This document shows, piece after piece, positions 1 through 7,500 of a stretch of DNA of 27,117 bases. The notes beneath the pieces are model-generated. The model ran no database searches. It was not told where the DNA came from and saw only the letters and a program-made list of their open reading frames with translations. Both the position numbers and the translations under genes were made by a program. The first letter of the stretch is position 1. The number at the start of each line of letters is the position of its first letter. This stretch comes from Ga0077527 sp038106575 (GTDB taxonomy: Bacteria; Pseudomonadota; Gammaproteobacteria; Burkholderiales; SG8-41), in NCBI GenBank assembly GCA_038106575.1, contig JAYOED010000029.1, forward strand, positions 1 through 27,117, given 5' to 3'.

Positions 1-830
1 ATATTGCCTTGGTGGGTAAATATGTCGACCTTACCGAATCCTATAAATCGCTATCGGAAGCACTGATACATGCCGGCATACACACCGAATCGAAAATACA
101 CATTCATTACGTTGATTCCGAGAGCATCGAGGCCGGCGGTACGGGTTGCCTTGGAAGTATGGACGCCGTTCTGGTGCCCGGTGGCTTCGGCAAGCGGGGA
201 GTTGAAGGAAAAATACTGGCAATTCGCTATGCCCGGGAACATATGATCCCGTATCTGGGCATTTGTCTGGGCATGCAGCTTGCCGTGATCGAATTCGCGC
301 GTCATGTTACCGGCCTCGCAGACGCTCACAGCACGGAATTCAACCCGGAAACGCCACACCCGGTGGTGGCGCTGATCACTGAATGGCAAGACAGGGACGG
401 ACGCGTCGAGAGACGTGACGCGAAATCCGATCTTGGGGGAACCATGCGTCTGGGTGGACAGGAATGCCGCCTCGAAACCGGGACGCTCGCTCGGGGCATA
501 TATGCTTCGGAAAGTATTGTAGAGCGGCATCGTCATCGCTATGAGGTCAATAACCATTATCTTTCGCGATTGGAAAAATCCGGATTGACGCTCAGCGGGC
601 GTTCCTTGAGCGGCGACTTGTGTGAAATGGTTGAGCTCGCGGATCATCCCTGGTTTGTAGGCTGCCAGTTCCACCCCGAATTTACTTCGACACCACGCGG
701 CGGTCACCCGCTGTTCAAGTCATTTATCGAAGCAGCCCTGAAAAACGCTTCTGGTCATCCCGGTCAGCGCAAAGGCGGCACTGCTCCATTGCATGCGGCA
801 GTCACATCATTTGCCGCCGGCAACGCTTAA
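1..830 (+). CDS. pyrG: CTP synthase, C-terminal part (glutamine amidotransferase domain), 5' truncated
   Basis: CTP synthase makes CTP from UTP, ATP and glutamine in the cytosol. Only the glutaminase half is present; the reading frame is open through the left edge (first whole codon at base 3), so the synthetase domain lies outside the window. The frame starts in the linker motif VGKYVDLTESYKS. It carries the oxyanion segment PGGFGKRG, the nucleophile elbow GICLGMQ (Cys codon 264-266) and the HPEF motif (His codon 672-674, Glu 678-680) that completes a class I amidotransferase triad. After the usual HPLFKSF ending there is a tail of roughly 30 residues without clear motif. kdsA follows after 17 bp, so the two are probably cotranscribed; pyrG-kdsA-eno-ftsB is a common proteobacterial order. 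Confidence 0.97.
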   Translation, partial: IALVGKYVDLTESYKSLSEALIHAGIHTESKIHIHYVDSESIEAGGTGCLGSMDAVLVPGGFGKRGVEGKILAIRYAREHMIPYLGICLGMQLAVIEFARHVTGLADAHSTEFNPETPHPVVALITEWQDRDGRVERRDAKSDLGGTMRLGGQECRLETGTLARGIYASESIVERHRHRYEVNNHYLSRLEKSGLTLSGRSLSGDLCEMVELADHPWFVGCQFHPEFTSTPRGGHPLFKSFIEAALKNASGHPGQRKGGTAPLHAAVTSFAAGNA

Positions 831-847
831 GCGCTCACGGACTAGGC

Positions 848-1684
848 ATGAAACTTTGTGGATTTGAAATCGGCCTCGACCGGCCAATATTCCTGATTGC
901 AGGGCCTTGCGTCGTAGAGTCCCGACAAATGGCTCTGGACACAGCGGGGGAACTCAAGCATGTCTGCGCAGCACTCGAGATCCCGTTCATTTACAAGTCC
1001 TCTTACGACAAGGCCAACCGCAGCTCGATCAAATCATTTCGTGGACTGGGTATGGACAAGGGACTGGAAATCCTCACTGACGTCCGTAAGACGATCGGAG
1101 TACCGGTGCTGACCGACGTCCATGCTGTTGAAGACATCCAGCAGGCTGCGGCCGCCGTGGATGTGCTTCAGACGCCGGCTTTCCTTTGCCGGCAGACGGA
1201 TTTCATCTGCGCCGCTGCATCTTCCGGTAAGCCCATCAATATCAAAAAAGGGCAGTTTCTGGCACCCGGAGACATGATCAACGTTGTAGACAAGGCGCGC
1301 AGTGCAAGCGGGACAGACAACATCATGGTCTGCGAACGAGGCGCCAGTTTCGGCTACAACCATCTCGTTTCAGATATGCGTTCGTTGATAATCATGCGTC
1401 GTACAGGATGTCCGGTAGTCTTCGATGCAACGCACTCGGTTCAGTTGCCTGGCGGCCAGGGAACGAGCAGCGGGGGGCAACGGGAATTTGTGCCTGTTCT
1501 TGCGAGAGCCGCTGTTGCAAGCGGCATATCCGGCCTTTTCATGGAAACGCATCCGCAGCCTGAAAAAGCATTATCTGACGGACCAAATGCATGGCCCCTG
1601 AAGCACATGAAGTCATTACTCAAGACTCTGATCGGGCTTGATGCCCTGGTCAAGCGCGAAGGTTTTGCGGAAGACCGAATGTAA
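848..1684 (+). CDS. kdsA: 2-dehydro-3-deoxyphosphooctonate aldolase (KDO-8-phosphate synthase)
   Basis: Condenses phosphoenolpyruvate with arabinose 5-phosphate to KDO-8-phosphate, the precursor of the inner sugar of lipopolysaccharide. The 278-residue length is normal. Visible family motifs are IAGPCVVES (residues 17-25), KSSYDKANRSS, TDVHAVED, FLCRQTD, GQFLAPGDM, CERGASFGYN, FDATHSVQLPGG and ETHPQPEKA. Cys21 in AGPC and the SDGPNAWPL segment match the metal-dependent class known from Aquifex; the E. coli enzyme has Asn at the Cys position and is metal independent. Metal dependence is therefore inferred from these residues. The ATG at 848 follows a weak GGACTAGG ribosome site. Presence of the gene supports an LPS-bearing Gram-negative host. 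Confidence 0.97.
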   Translation: MKLCGFEIGLDRPIFLIAGPCVVESRQMALDTAGELKHVCAALEIPFIYKSSYDKANRSSIKSFRGLGMDKGLEILTDVRKTIGVPVLTDVHAVEDIQQAAAAVDVLQTPAFLCRQTDFICAAASSGKPINIKKGQFLAPGDMINVVDKARSASGTDNIMVCERGASFGYNHLVSDMRSLIIMRRTGCPVVFDATHSVQLPGGQGTSSGGQREFVPVLARAAVASGISGLFMETHPQPEKALSDGPNAWPLKHMKSLLKTLIGLDALVKREGFAEDRM

Positions 1685-1713
1685 TCCCAGCAGATTTTTT
1701 TCAGGAACTAGAA

Positions 1714-2997
1714 ATGAGTGCAATTGTTGATGTCATTGGCAGGGAAATTCTCGATTCACGCGGCAATCCCACTATTGAGGCTGACGTTCTACTTGAATCC
1801 GGGATTCTTGGTCGCGCGGCTGTTCCTTCGGGGGCATCTACCGGCAGCAGGGAGGCAATTGAACTCCGTGACGGGGATGCGGCTCGCTATGGTGGCAAAG
1901 GCGTACTCAAGGCGGTCGAGCATATCAATACTGAAATATGCGAATCCGTGATTGGTGTCGACGCCACTGAACAGTCATTTGTCGACCGCACCCTGATCGA
2001 CCTTGACGGTACGGAAAACAAGTCACGCCTAGGGGCCAACGCGCTTCTGGCTGTTTCCATGGCGGTGGCACGAGCAGCTGCGGATGAGTCCGGATTGCCT
2101 CTGCACCGCTACCTCGGGGGTGCCGGGGCAATGGCGATGCCTGTGCCGATGATGAATGTCATCAACGGCGGCGCACATGCCAACAACGGCCTGGATATGC
2201 AGGAATTCATGATTGTTCCATTGGGAATGAAGAGCTTCAGGGAGGCCTTGCGCTGCGGTGCAGAGGTTTTTCAGGCGCTGCGTAAACTGTTGCATGATCG
2301 CGGTCTTGCGACCGCAGTTGGTGACGAGGGCGGTTTTGCTCCACGCCTGCCCAAGCACGAAGCTGCAATTAAGGCGATTTTGGAAGCTATCGAGGCTGCG
2401 GGCTATCAACCTGGCGGAGATGTTGCACTTGCCCTCGATTGCGCCAGTTCAGAATTTTTTGAGGATGGGGAATATACGCTCAGCTCAGAGGGGTTGAGCC
2501 TGAAAGCTCCGGAATTCGCCGATTACCTTGCCGACTGGGTCGACAAATATCCCATTGTTAGCATCGAAGACGGCATGGCAGAAAACGACTGGGATGGCTG
2601 GAAGATACTGACAGAAAAGCTGGGTAACCGTGTTCAACTGGTGGGTGACGACCTGTTTGTCACCAATACGCAATACCTCAAGAAAGGCATCGAACAGGGT
2701 GTTGCGAATTCAATCCTGATCAAGGTCAACCAGATCGGCACGCTGACCGAAACCCTGGCGGCCATAGAACTGGCCAAGCGTGCAAGTTACACCGCAGTGA
2801 TTTCCCATCGTTCAGGTGAAACCGAAGATACGACCATTGCCGATATTGCGGTGGCCACTAATGCCATGCAAATCAAGACCGGCTCCTTGTCAAGAAGCGA
2901 TCGACTGGCAAAATACAACCAGTTGCTTCGCATTGAAGAGGATCTTGGCGATACAGCAAGTTTTCCCGGACGCAGTGCTTTTTATCAGATTCGCTAA
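1714..2997 (+). CDS. eno: Enolase (phosphopyruvate hydratase)
   Basis: Interconverts 2-phosphoglycerate and phosphoenolpyruvate in glycolysis; in many proteobacteria it is also an RNA degradosome member. It is 427 residues, the usual size. Seen in order: the substrate loop PSGASTGSREA (38-48), His155 in NGGAHANNG, Glu205 in GDEGGFAP, metal ligands Asp242, Glu285 (SIEDGM) and Asp312 (GDDLFVTN), catalytic Lys337 in LIKVNQIGT, and SHRSGETEDT. All catalytic and metal residues are present. ATG 1714 has an AGGA ribosome site about 8 nt upstream. A run of seven T lies in the 29-bp gap after kdsA but with no good stem before it, so transcription probably continues from kdsA. PEP made here is the substrate of KdsA. 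Confidence 0.99.
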   Translation: MSAIVDVIGREILDSRGNPTIEADVLLESGILGRAAVPSGASTGSREAIELRDGDAARYGGKGVLKAVEHINTEICESVIGVDATEQSFVDRTLIDLDGTENKSRLGANALLAVSMAVARAAADESGLPLHRYLGGAGAMAMPVPMMNVINGGAHANNGLDMQEFMIVPLGMKSFREALRCGAEVFQALRKLLHDRGLATAVGDEGGFAPRLPKHEAAIKAILEAIEAAGYQPGGDVALALDCASSEFFEDGEYTLSSEGLSLKAPEFADYLADWVDKYPIVSIEDGMAENDWDGWKILTEKLGNRVQLVGDDLFVTNTQYLKKGIEQGVANSILIKVNQIGTLTETLAAIELAKRASYTAVISHRSGETEDTTIADIAVATNAMQIKTGSLSRSDRLAKYNQLLRIEEDLGDTASFPGRSAFYQIR

Positions 2998-3021
2998 CCC
3001 GGGTTTCCGGGCGGATCCGCC
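2998..3021. repeat. Overlapping palindromes between eno and ftsB
   Basis: Right after the eno stop there are two nested inverted repeats. One is CCCGG-GTTT-CCGGG (2998-3011). The other is the perfect 12-base palindrome GGCGGATCCGCC (3010-3021). They share two bases, so only one could form at a time in RNA. No T-run follows, so this is not a standard intrinsic terminator. It might be an mRNA stability or processing element, or chance in GC-rich DNA. Confidence 0.35.
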
Positions 3022-3036
3022 AAATTGACTCCGGCC

Positions 3037-3339
3037 ATGCGTCCGCTTGTGTTCGGGCTCCTGATTTTGATCCTGTTGATTCAGTATCCGCTTTGGCTGG
3101 GCAGGGGCGGCATGTTCAGGGTAATGGAAATGGAGCGTCAGATTGACGTGCAGCGCCGATCCAATGACTGGGCGCAGGCGCGCAACAGTGCGCTCGACGC
3201 GGAAGTGCGTGATCTCAAGCAGGGACTGGGGGCCTTGGAGGAGAGGGCTCGCAGTGAATTGGGCATGATCAGGGATGATGAAATCTTTTTCCAGATAATC
3301 GAAAAATCCGCAGCGGGCAACGCTGCCGGAAATCCCTAA
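3037..3339 (+). CDS. ftsB: Cell division protein FtsB (septum formation initiator)
   Basis: Small bitopic membrane protein of the FtsQLB divisome complex. The 100 residues from ATG 3037 have the family plan: a short cytoplasmic start, one transmembrane helix at about residues 4-20 followed by YPLWLGRGG, a periplasmic coiled coil (about 30-75), and the hallmark ALEERARSELGM before a short tail. An in-frame TTG at 3025 would add four residues. ATG was preferred because it places the hydrophobic stretch at the start as in E. coli FtsB, although neither start has a clear ribosome site. The position directly after eno is the usual one in proteobacteria. Confidence 0.93.
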   Translation: MRPLVFGLLILILLIQYPLWLGRGGMFRVMEMERQIDVQRRSNDWAQARNSALDAEVRDLKQGLGALEERARSELGMIRDDEIFFQIIEKSAAGNAAGNP

Positions 3340-3364
3340 TCAGAGGGCTTCTGGCAGCGGATAT

Positions 3365-4246
3365 ATGGCGGTGGCAACATCGATGAATGCAAAGATCATT
3401 GACGGAAAGATGATGGCGCGTGAGTTGCTTCGTGAGCTTCGCGGTCGCGCCGAGCAACTCACGCGGCAGGGACGGCCGCCAGGTCTTGCCGTACTGCTGA
3501 TTGGCGACGATCCGGCATCTGCCGTTTATGTGCGCAGCAAAAGCAAGGCGTGCCGCGATGCGGGTGTGAATGCGTTCGACACGCATCTTCCTGCGACGAC
3601 GCAAGAAGAGGAGCTTCTCCGGCGGATCGACGCTTTAAATACGGATTCACGGGTGCATGGCATTCTGGTGCAGCTGCCTCTTCCTGATCACATGAACGCC
3701 ATGAGAGTTATGCAACGTATTGATCCCGCGAAGGATGTGGATGGTTTCAATTGGCGTAACCTGGGTGCGCTGCTTGACGATCATGCGCTGCTTGCGCCTT
3801 GCACGCCTTCTGGGGTGATGGCCATGCTGGAGAAGGCAGGTGTGCCAATAGCGGGTAAACATGCGGTAGTCATCGGTCGCAGCAGTATTGTCGGAAAACC
3901 TGCGGCGCTGATGCTGCTTCAGCGTAATGCCACGGTCACGATTTGCCACTCACAAACCGCTGATCTAGCGTCCTATACCAGGGGAGCGGATATTCTGGTC
4001 GCCGCAGTTGGCAAGCCGTGCATGGTGACGGCTGACATGATCAAGCCGGGCGCCGCCGTCATTGATGTTGGCATTAATCGTACCTCTGATGGCAAGTTGT
4101 GCGGAGATGTCGACTACGATGCGGCAAGCGGTTGTGCAGGCTGGATTACCCCGGTTCCCGGTGGGGTCGGTCCGATGACAGTAGCGATGGTTATCTCTAA
4201 TGTCATTGCTGCAGCTGAGCTGGCCNNNNNNNNNNTGGCCGGTTGA
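3365..4246 (+). CDS. folD: Bifunctional methylenetetrahydrofolate dehydrogenase / methenyltetrahydrofolate cyclohydrolase
   Basis: NADP-linked folate enzyme interconverting 5,10-methylene-, 5,10-methenyl- and 10-formyl-THF. Seen: YVRSKSKACRDAG (Tyr55, catalytic Lys61 of the YxxxKxK motif), GILVQLPLP, DVDGFNWRN, PCTPSGVMAML, the nucleotide-binding VIGRSSIVGKPAALML, ATVTICHSQT, and PGGVGPMTVAMVI near the end. ATG 3365 is the longest start; an internal ATG at 3383 (MNAKIIDGK) fits the family start equally well and neither has a strong ribosome site. The last codons are interrupted by ten N (4226-4235). The frame stays open across the gap and stops at 4244-4246, so the gene is probably complete but its last few residues are unreliable. 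Confidence 0.95.
   Translation: MAVATSMNAKIIDGKMMARELLRELRGRAEQLTRQGRPPGLAVLLIGDDPASAVYVRSKSKACRDAGVNAFDTHLPATTQEEELLRRIDALNTDSRVHGILVQLPLPDHMNAMRVMQRIDPAKDVDGFNWRNLGALLDDHALLAPCTPSGVMAMLEKAGVPIAGKHAVVIGRSSIVGKPAALMLLQRNATVTICHSQTADLASYTRGADILVAAVGKPCMVTADMIKPGAAVIDVGINRTSDGKLCGDVDYDAASGCAGWITPVPGGVGPMTVAMVISNVIAAAELAXXXXAG
4226..4235. other. Assembly gap (10 N) in the folD 3' end
   Basis: Ten N bases separate two contigs. The five bases before the gap and the five after it are both TGGCC. Merging them as an overlap gives GCT-GAG-CTG-GCC-GGT-TGA, a clean in-frame end for folD. The true gap may therefore be zero length, although a fixed-size N spacer could also hide more sequence. Confidence 0.9.
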
Positions 4247-4250
4247 ATTT

Positions 4251-4385
4251 TCAGCAAATAAAGGTACTTGAAAATCCGAGCAGCAATTCGGTACTTAGAT
4301 AGCCGCGAAAAGTGGCATAAAGCAGTATTGCTGCCATCAGCGACAGCAACATCCAGACTAGTGCTTTCCGCGAGGTGTGCATCAT
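4251..4385 (-). CDS. Putative 44-residue single-pass membrane peptide
   Basis: On the minus strand ATG-ATG at 4385/4382 opens a short frame ending with TGA at 4253-4251. The product is a short basic start (MMHTSRKAL), a hydrophobic helix of about 17 residues (positions 9-25), then RGYLSTELLLGF and a C-terminal Cys. The positive-inside arrangement and the single helix look like a real membrane peptide rather than random translation. It is convergent with folD and its stop lies 4 bp beyond the folD stop. A weak purine run (AAGAG) lies upstream of the start. I have a vague impression of similar short proteins with an RGYLS-type segment in betaproteobacteria but cannot confirm it. Function unknown; it could be spurious. 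Confidence 0.45.
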   Translation of the reverse strand: MMHTSRKALVWMLLSLMAAILLYATFRGYLSTELLLGFSSTFIC

Positions 4386-4507
4386 CTTTGATGCGCTCTT
4401 GGTAAGTCGGTGCGTGCAGGGTCATGCCGAATCAGAAATTCCGGATCAAGCTTATTACCGCTCATGCTAATTAAATGTCATGATGATGTACAGAATGCGA
4501 GCATAGC

Positions 4508-4518
4508 ATTGCTATAAT
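4508..4518 (+). promoter_or_regulatory. Extended -10 promoter for the large oxidoreductase gene
   Basis: TGC-TATAAT (TATAAT at 4513-4518) is a perfect sigma-70 -10 box with the TGn extension that compensates for a poor -35. The -35 region (about 4490-4495) has no TTGACA-like hexamer. A start near 4525 would give a leader of about 45 nt before ATG 4570. The stretch 4386-4569 shows no other gene. Confidence 0.6.
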
Positions 4519-4569
4519 TTACGCGCTTTCCCAACGTCTTTTTCATCTTTGCTCATCGATCCGGTAACC

Positions 4570-7500
4570 ATGCAACTTGCTTTTTCTTTGACGTTTTCCG
4601 ACCTTTACCAGCGTGATGGCCTGCTGCGTCTGGATAATGCTTTTTTGCGTGAGTTGGCAGCGAAGGATGCCGATTTGCACGATGGCCTTGTGAGCGCGCG
4701 CCAAACCCCGGATGCCCTGCCGCCGAAGGCAGAATCAAAGCTTTTGCTGGCGCTGGCCCCCCATCTTGACGAGTTCGTTGCCCGTCTATTCGGCATCGAA
4801 TCCGAGGTTCGTGCGCTTTCGATGAGTCACCACGAATTGGCACCCCTATACAACGTCAAGCGTTTATTTGTACAACGCAAGGCCATGCACAAATTCAAGG
4901 CGGAAGCCGCAGCGACCCTCGATGGTGAAAAACTCGGGAAACAACTTGAGCTGCTGTTCGACGAACCCCTGTCCGAACTTGCGTTTGCACGCCATATACT
5001 GCGCTGGCAGCAGGATGAGCAGTTGAATGCGGAAGGCCTGGAACTTGCACTCCAGTACGCGGCATGGGCTGCGCATACAGAAGCGGGCCGGGCGCGCCAC
5101 CATGCCGGTGTGCTGTTCAAGTCCCCTCACAAACTGGATCCCGGAAATTTGGTCCCTACTAGCAGGTCAGTCGAAGCGGGATATGCGGTGCATCGCTTCG
5201 AAGAGAGCCGCTTACGGCAGCGTCAAGGTTTCAAGTTGACTGATCGTGGCACCGATCTGACAGGAGCGCTGGACGAGGCGAATTACTGCATTTGGTGTCA
5301 TGAGCAAGGCAAGGATTCCTGCTCGAAAGGTTTGCTGGAAAAAGGCGCCAATGGACGCGGTGTGCAATCTTTCAAGAAATCACCGTTTGGAATCACTCTG
5401 GCAGGTTGCCCGCTGGAAGAAAAAATCTCCGAATTTCACAAGGCCAAGACTGAAGGTCTTGCAATCGGTGCGCTTGCGATCATCGCAATCGACAATCCGA
5501 TGGCGGTCGCTACCGGACATCGCATCTGCAACGATTGCATGAAAGCCTGCATTTACCAGAAGCAGGAGCCCGTCAATATTCCGCAGGCTGAAACCCGTAC
5601 GCTTAAGGATGTGCTGGAACTGCCCTGGGGTTTTGAAATCTATAGTCTGCTGACCCGCTGGAATCCGCTGAACCTGCGACATCCTTATCCCGGGGCACCA
5701 ACAGGTAAACGGGTATTGGTTGCCGGCATGGGGCCGGCAGGCTTTTCACTGGCCCATTTCCTGCTAAATGACGGCCACACGGTAATCGGGATTGATGGAC
5801 TTAAAATCGAGCCGTTGCCAGCAGAGTTGTCCGGCACTGAGGTTACCGACAAAGCAGTAGCCTTCAAGCCGATCCGCAACGTGCAGGAACTGTATGAACC
5901 CCTTGACCAGCGCATCATGGCTGGTTTCGGTGGCGTTGCCGAATATGGAATCACCGTTCGCTGGGACAAGAACTTCCTGAAGATCATCCGCCTGCTTCTG
6001 GAGCGGCGGGAACGCTTTGCTTTGTTCGGCGGCGTGCGTTTTGGCGGGACGCTATCCGCCGAACAGGCTTTTGATGCGGGATTTGACCACATTGCGCTGG
6101 CTTTAGGTGCCGGCCGGCCGACCGTTCTTGATCTTCCCAACGGATTGGCTCGCGGCGTACGTACAGCTTCCGATTTCCTGATGGCTTTGCAGTTGACCGG
6201 GGCCGCCAAAACCGATTCTATTGCCAATATGCAGTTGCGGTTGCCCGTTGTGGTGATCGGTGGTGGTTTGACTGCCATTGATGCTGCGACCGAATCCCTA
6301 GCCTACTATCCGTTGCAGGTCGAAAAATTCCTGCTTCGCTATGAACGACTAGCGCGCGAACATGGAGAGGCGGCGGCCCTCATCACTTGGAACGAAGAAG
6401 AACGTGAAATCGCCGATGATTTCATAAGGCACGCCAGAGCAATCCGGGCGGAACGAATTGCGGCCAATAAGGAAATGAGGGAACCCCGGATTCTGCAAAT
6501 GCTGCAGTCCTGGGGGGGCGCGACCATCGCCTATCGCAAGAGACTCATCGACAGTCCGTCTTACACCCTGAATCATGAAGAGATACACAAGGCACTGGAA
6601 GAAGGCATTGTGTTTGCCGAATGCCTGACGCCGCTAGCGATCGAGGTTGATCGACACGGACACGCTAGCGCCCTAAAGGTTGCAGTCCAGTCCATAAATG
6701 ATGATGGCAGCTGGAGTGCAACGGGGCAGCAGGTTTTGCCCGCGCGGACAGTTCTGATTGCGGCAGGAACTCAGCCTAACACCGTTCTGGCCCGGGAAGA
6801 CGCCGCTAATTTCGTTCTTGACGGACGTTATTTCCGCGCTTGTGACAGCAACGGCACCCCGATCAAGGTCGAAAAATCGATTTCGAAGCCGAATGAAATC
6901 AATGTGCTGTTGTCGAGAAGGCAGGACGGGCGTTTCCTGAGCTATTTTGGTGATTTGCATCCTTCCTTCTTCGGCAACGTGGTCAAGGCCATCGGCAGTG
7001 CCAAGCAGGGGTACTCGGTGATCAGCCGCGTGCTGGAAAACATCAAGCCTGCGGCACCGGTCAGCGACACGGATTTCATTGCCGCCATGGGCAAGGGCCT
7101 GCGGGCCTCAGTTCATGAAATCAAACGGCTGACTCCGAAAATCGTCGAGATCGTGCTGGATGCGCCGCTGGCTGCGAAATATTTCCGACCGGGACAGTTC
7201 TACCGGTTGCAGAATTTCGAATCGCTGGCACCAAAAACCGAAGGCAGCACACTGGCGATGGAAGGGTTGGCGTTGACCGGAGCTGCGGTGGATCCTGAGC
7301 GGGGTCTGTTGTCGACCATCGTCCTGGAAATGGGTGGTTCGAGTGATCTTTGTGTTGAACTCAAACCCGGAGAACCCGTCGTTTTGATGGGGCCGACCGG
7401 CACTCCAACCGAGATTCCCCGTGATGAAACTGTAGTGCTGGTCGGCGGCGGCTTGGGCAATGCCGTGCTGTTTTCAATCGGTCAGGCCATGCGCAAAGCG

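Noticed and set aside
51..707. Open frame of 218 codons on the minus strand
   Set aside because: Lies wholly antisense to pyrG, whose protein is clearly conserved; no family resemblance.
5685..6278. Open frame of 197 codons on the minus strand
   Set aside because: Antisense shadow of the large oxidoreductase; composition is Pro/Ser/Arg rich and without motifs.
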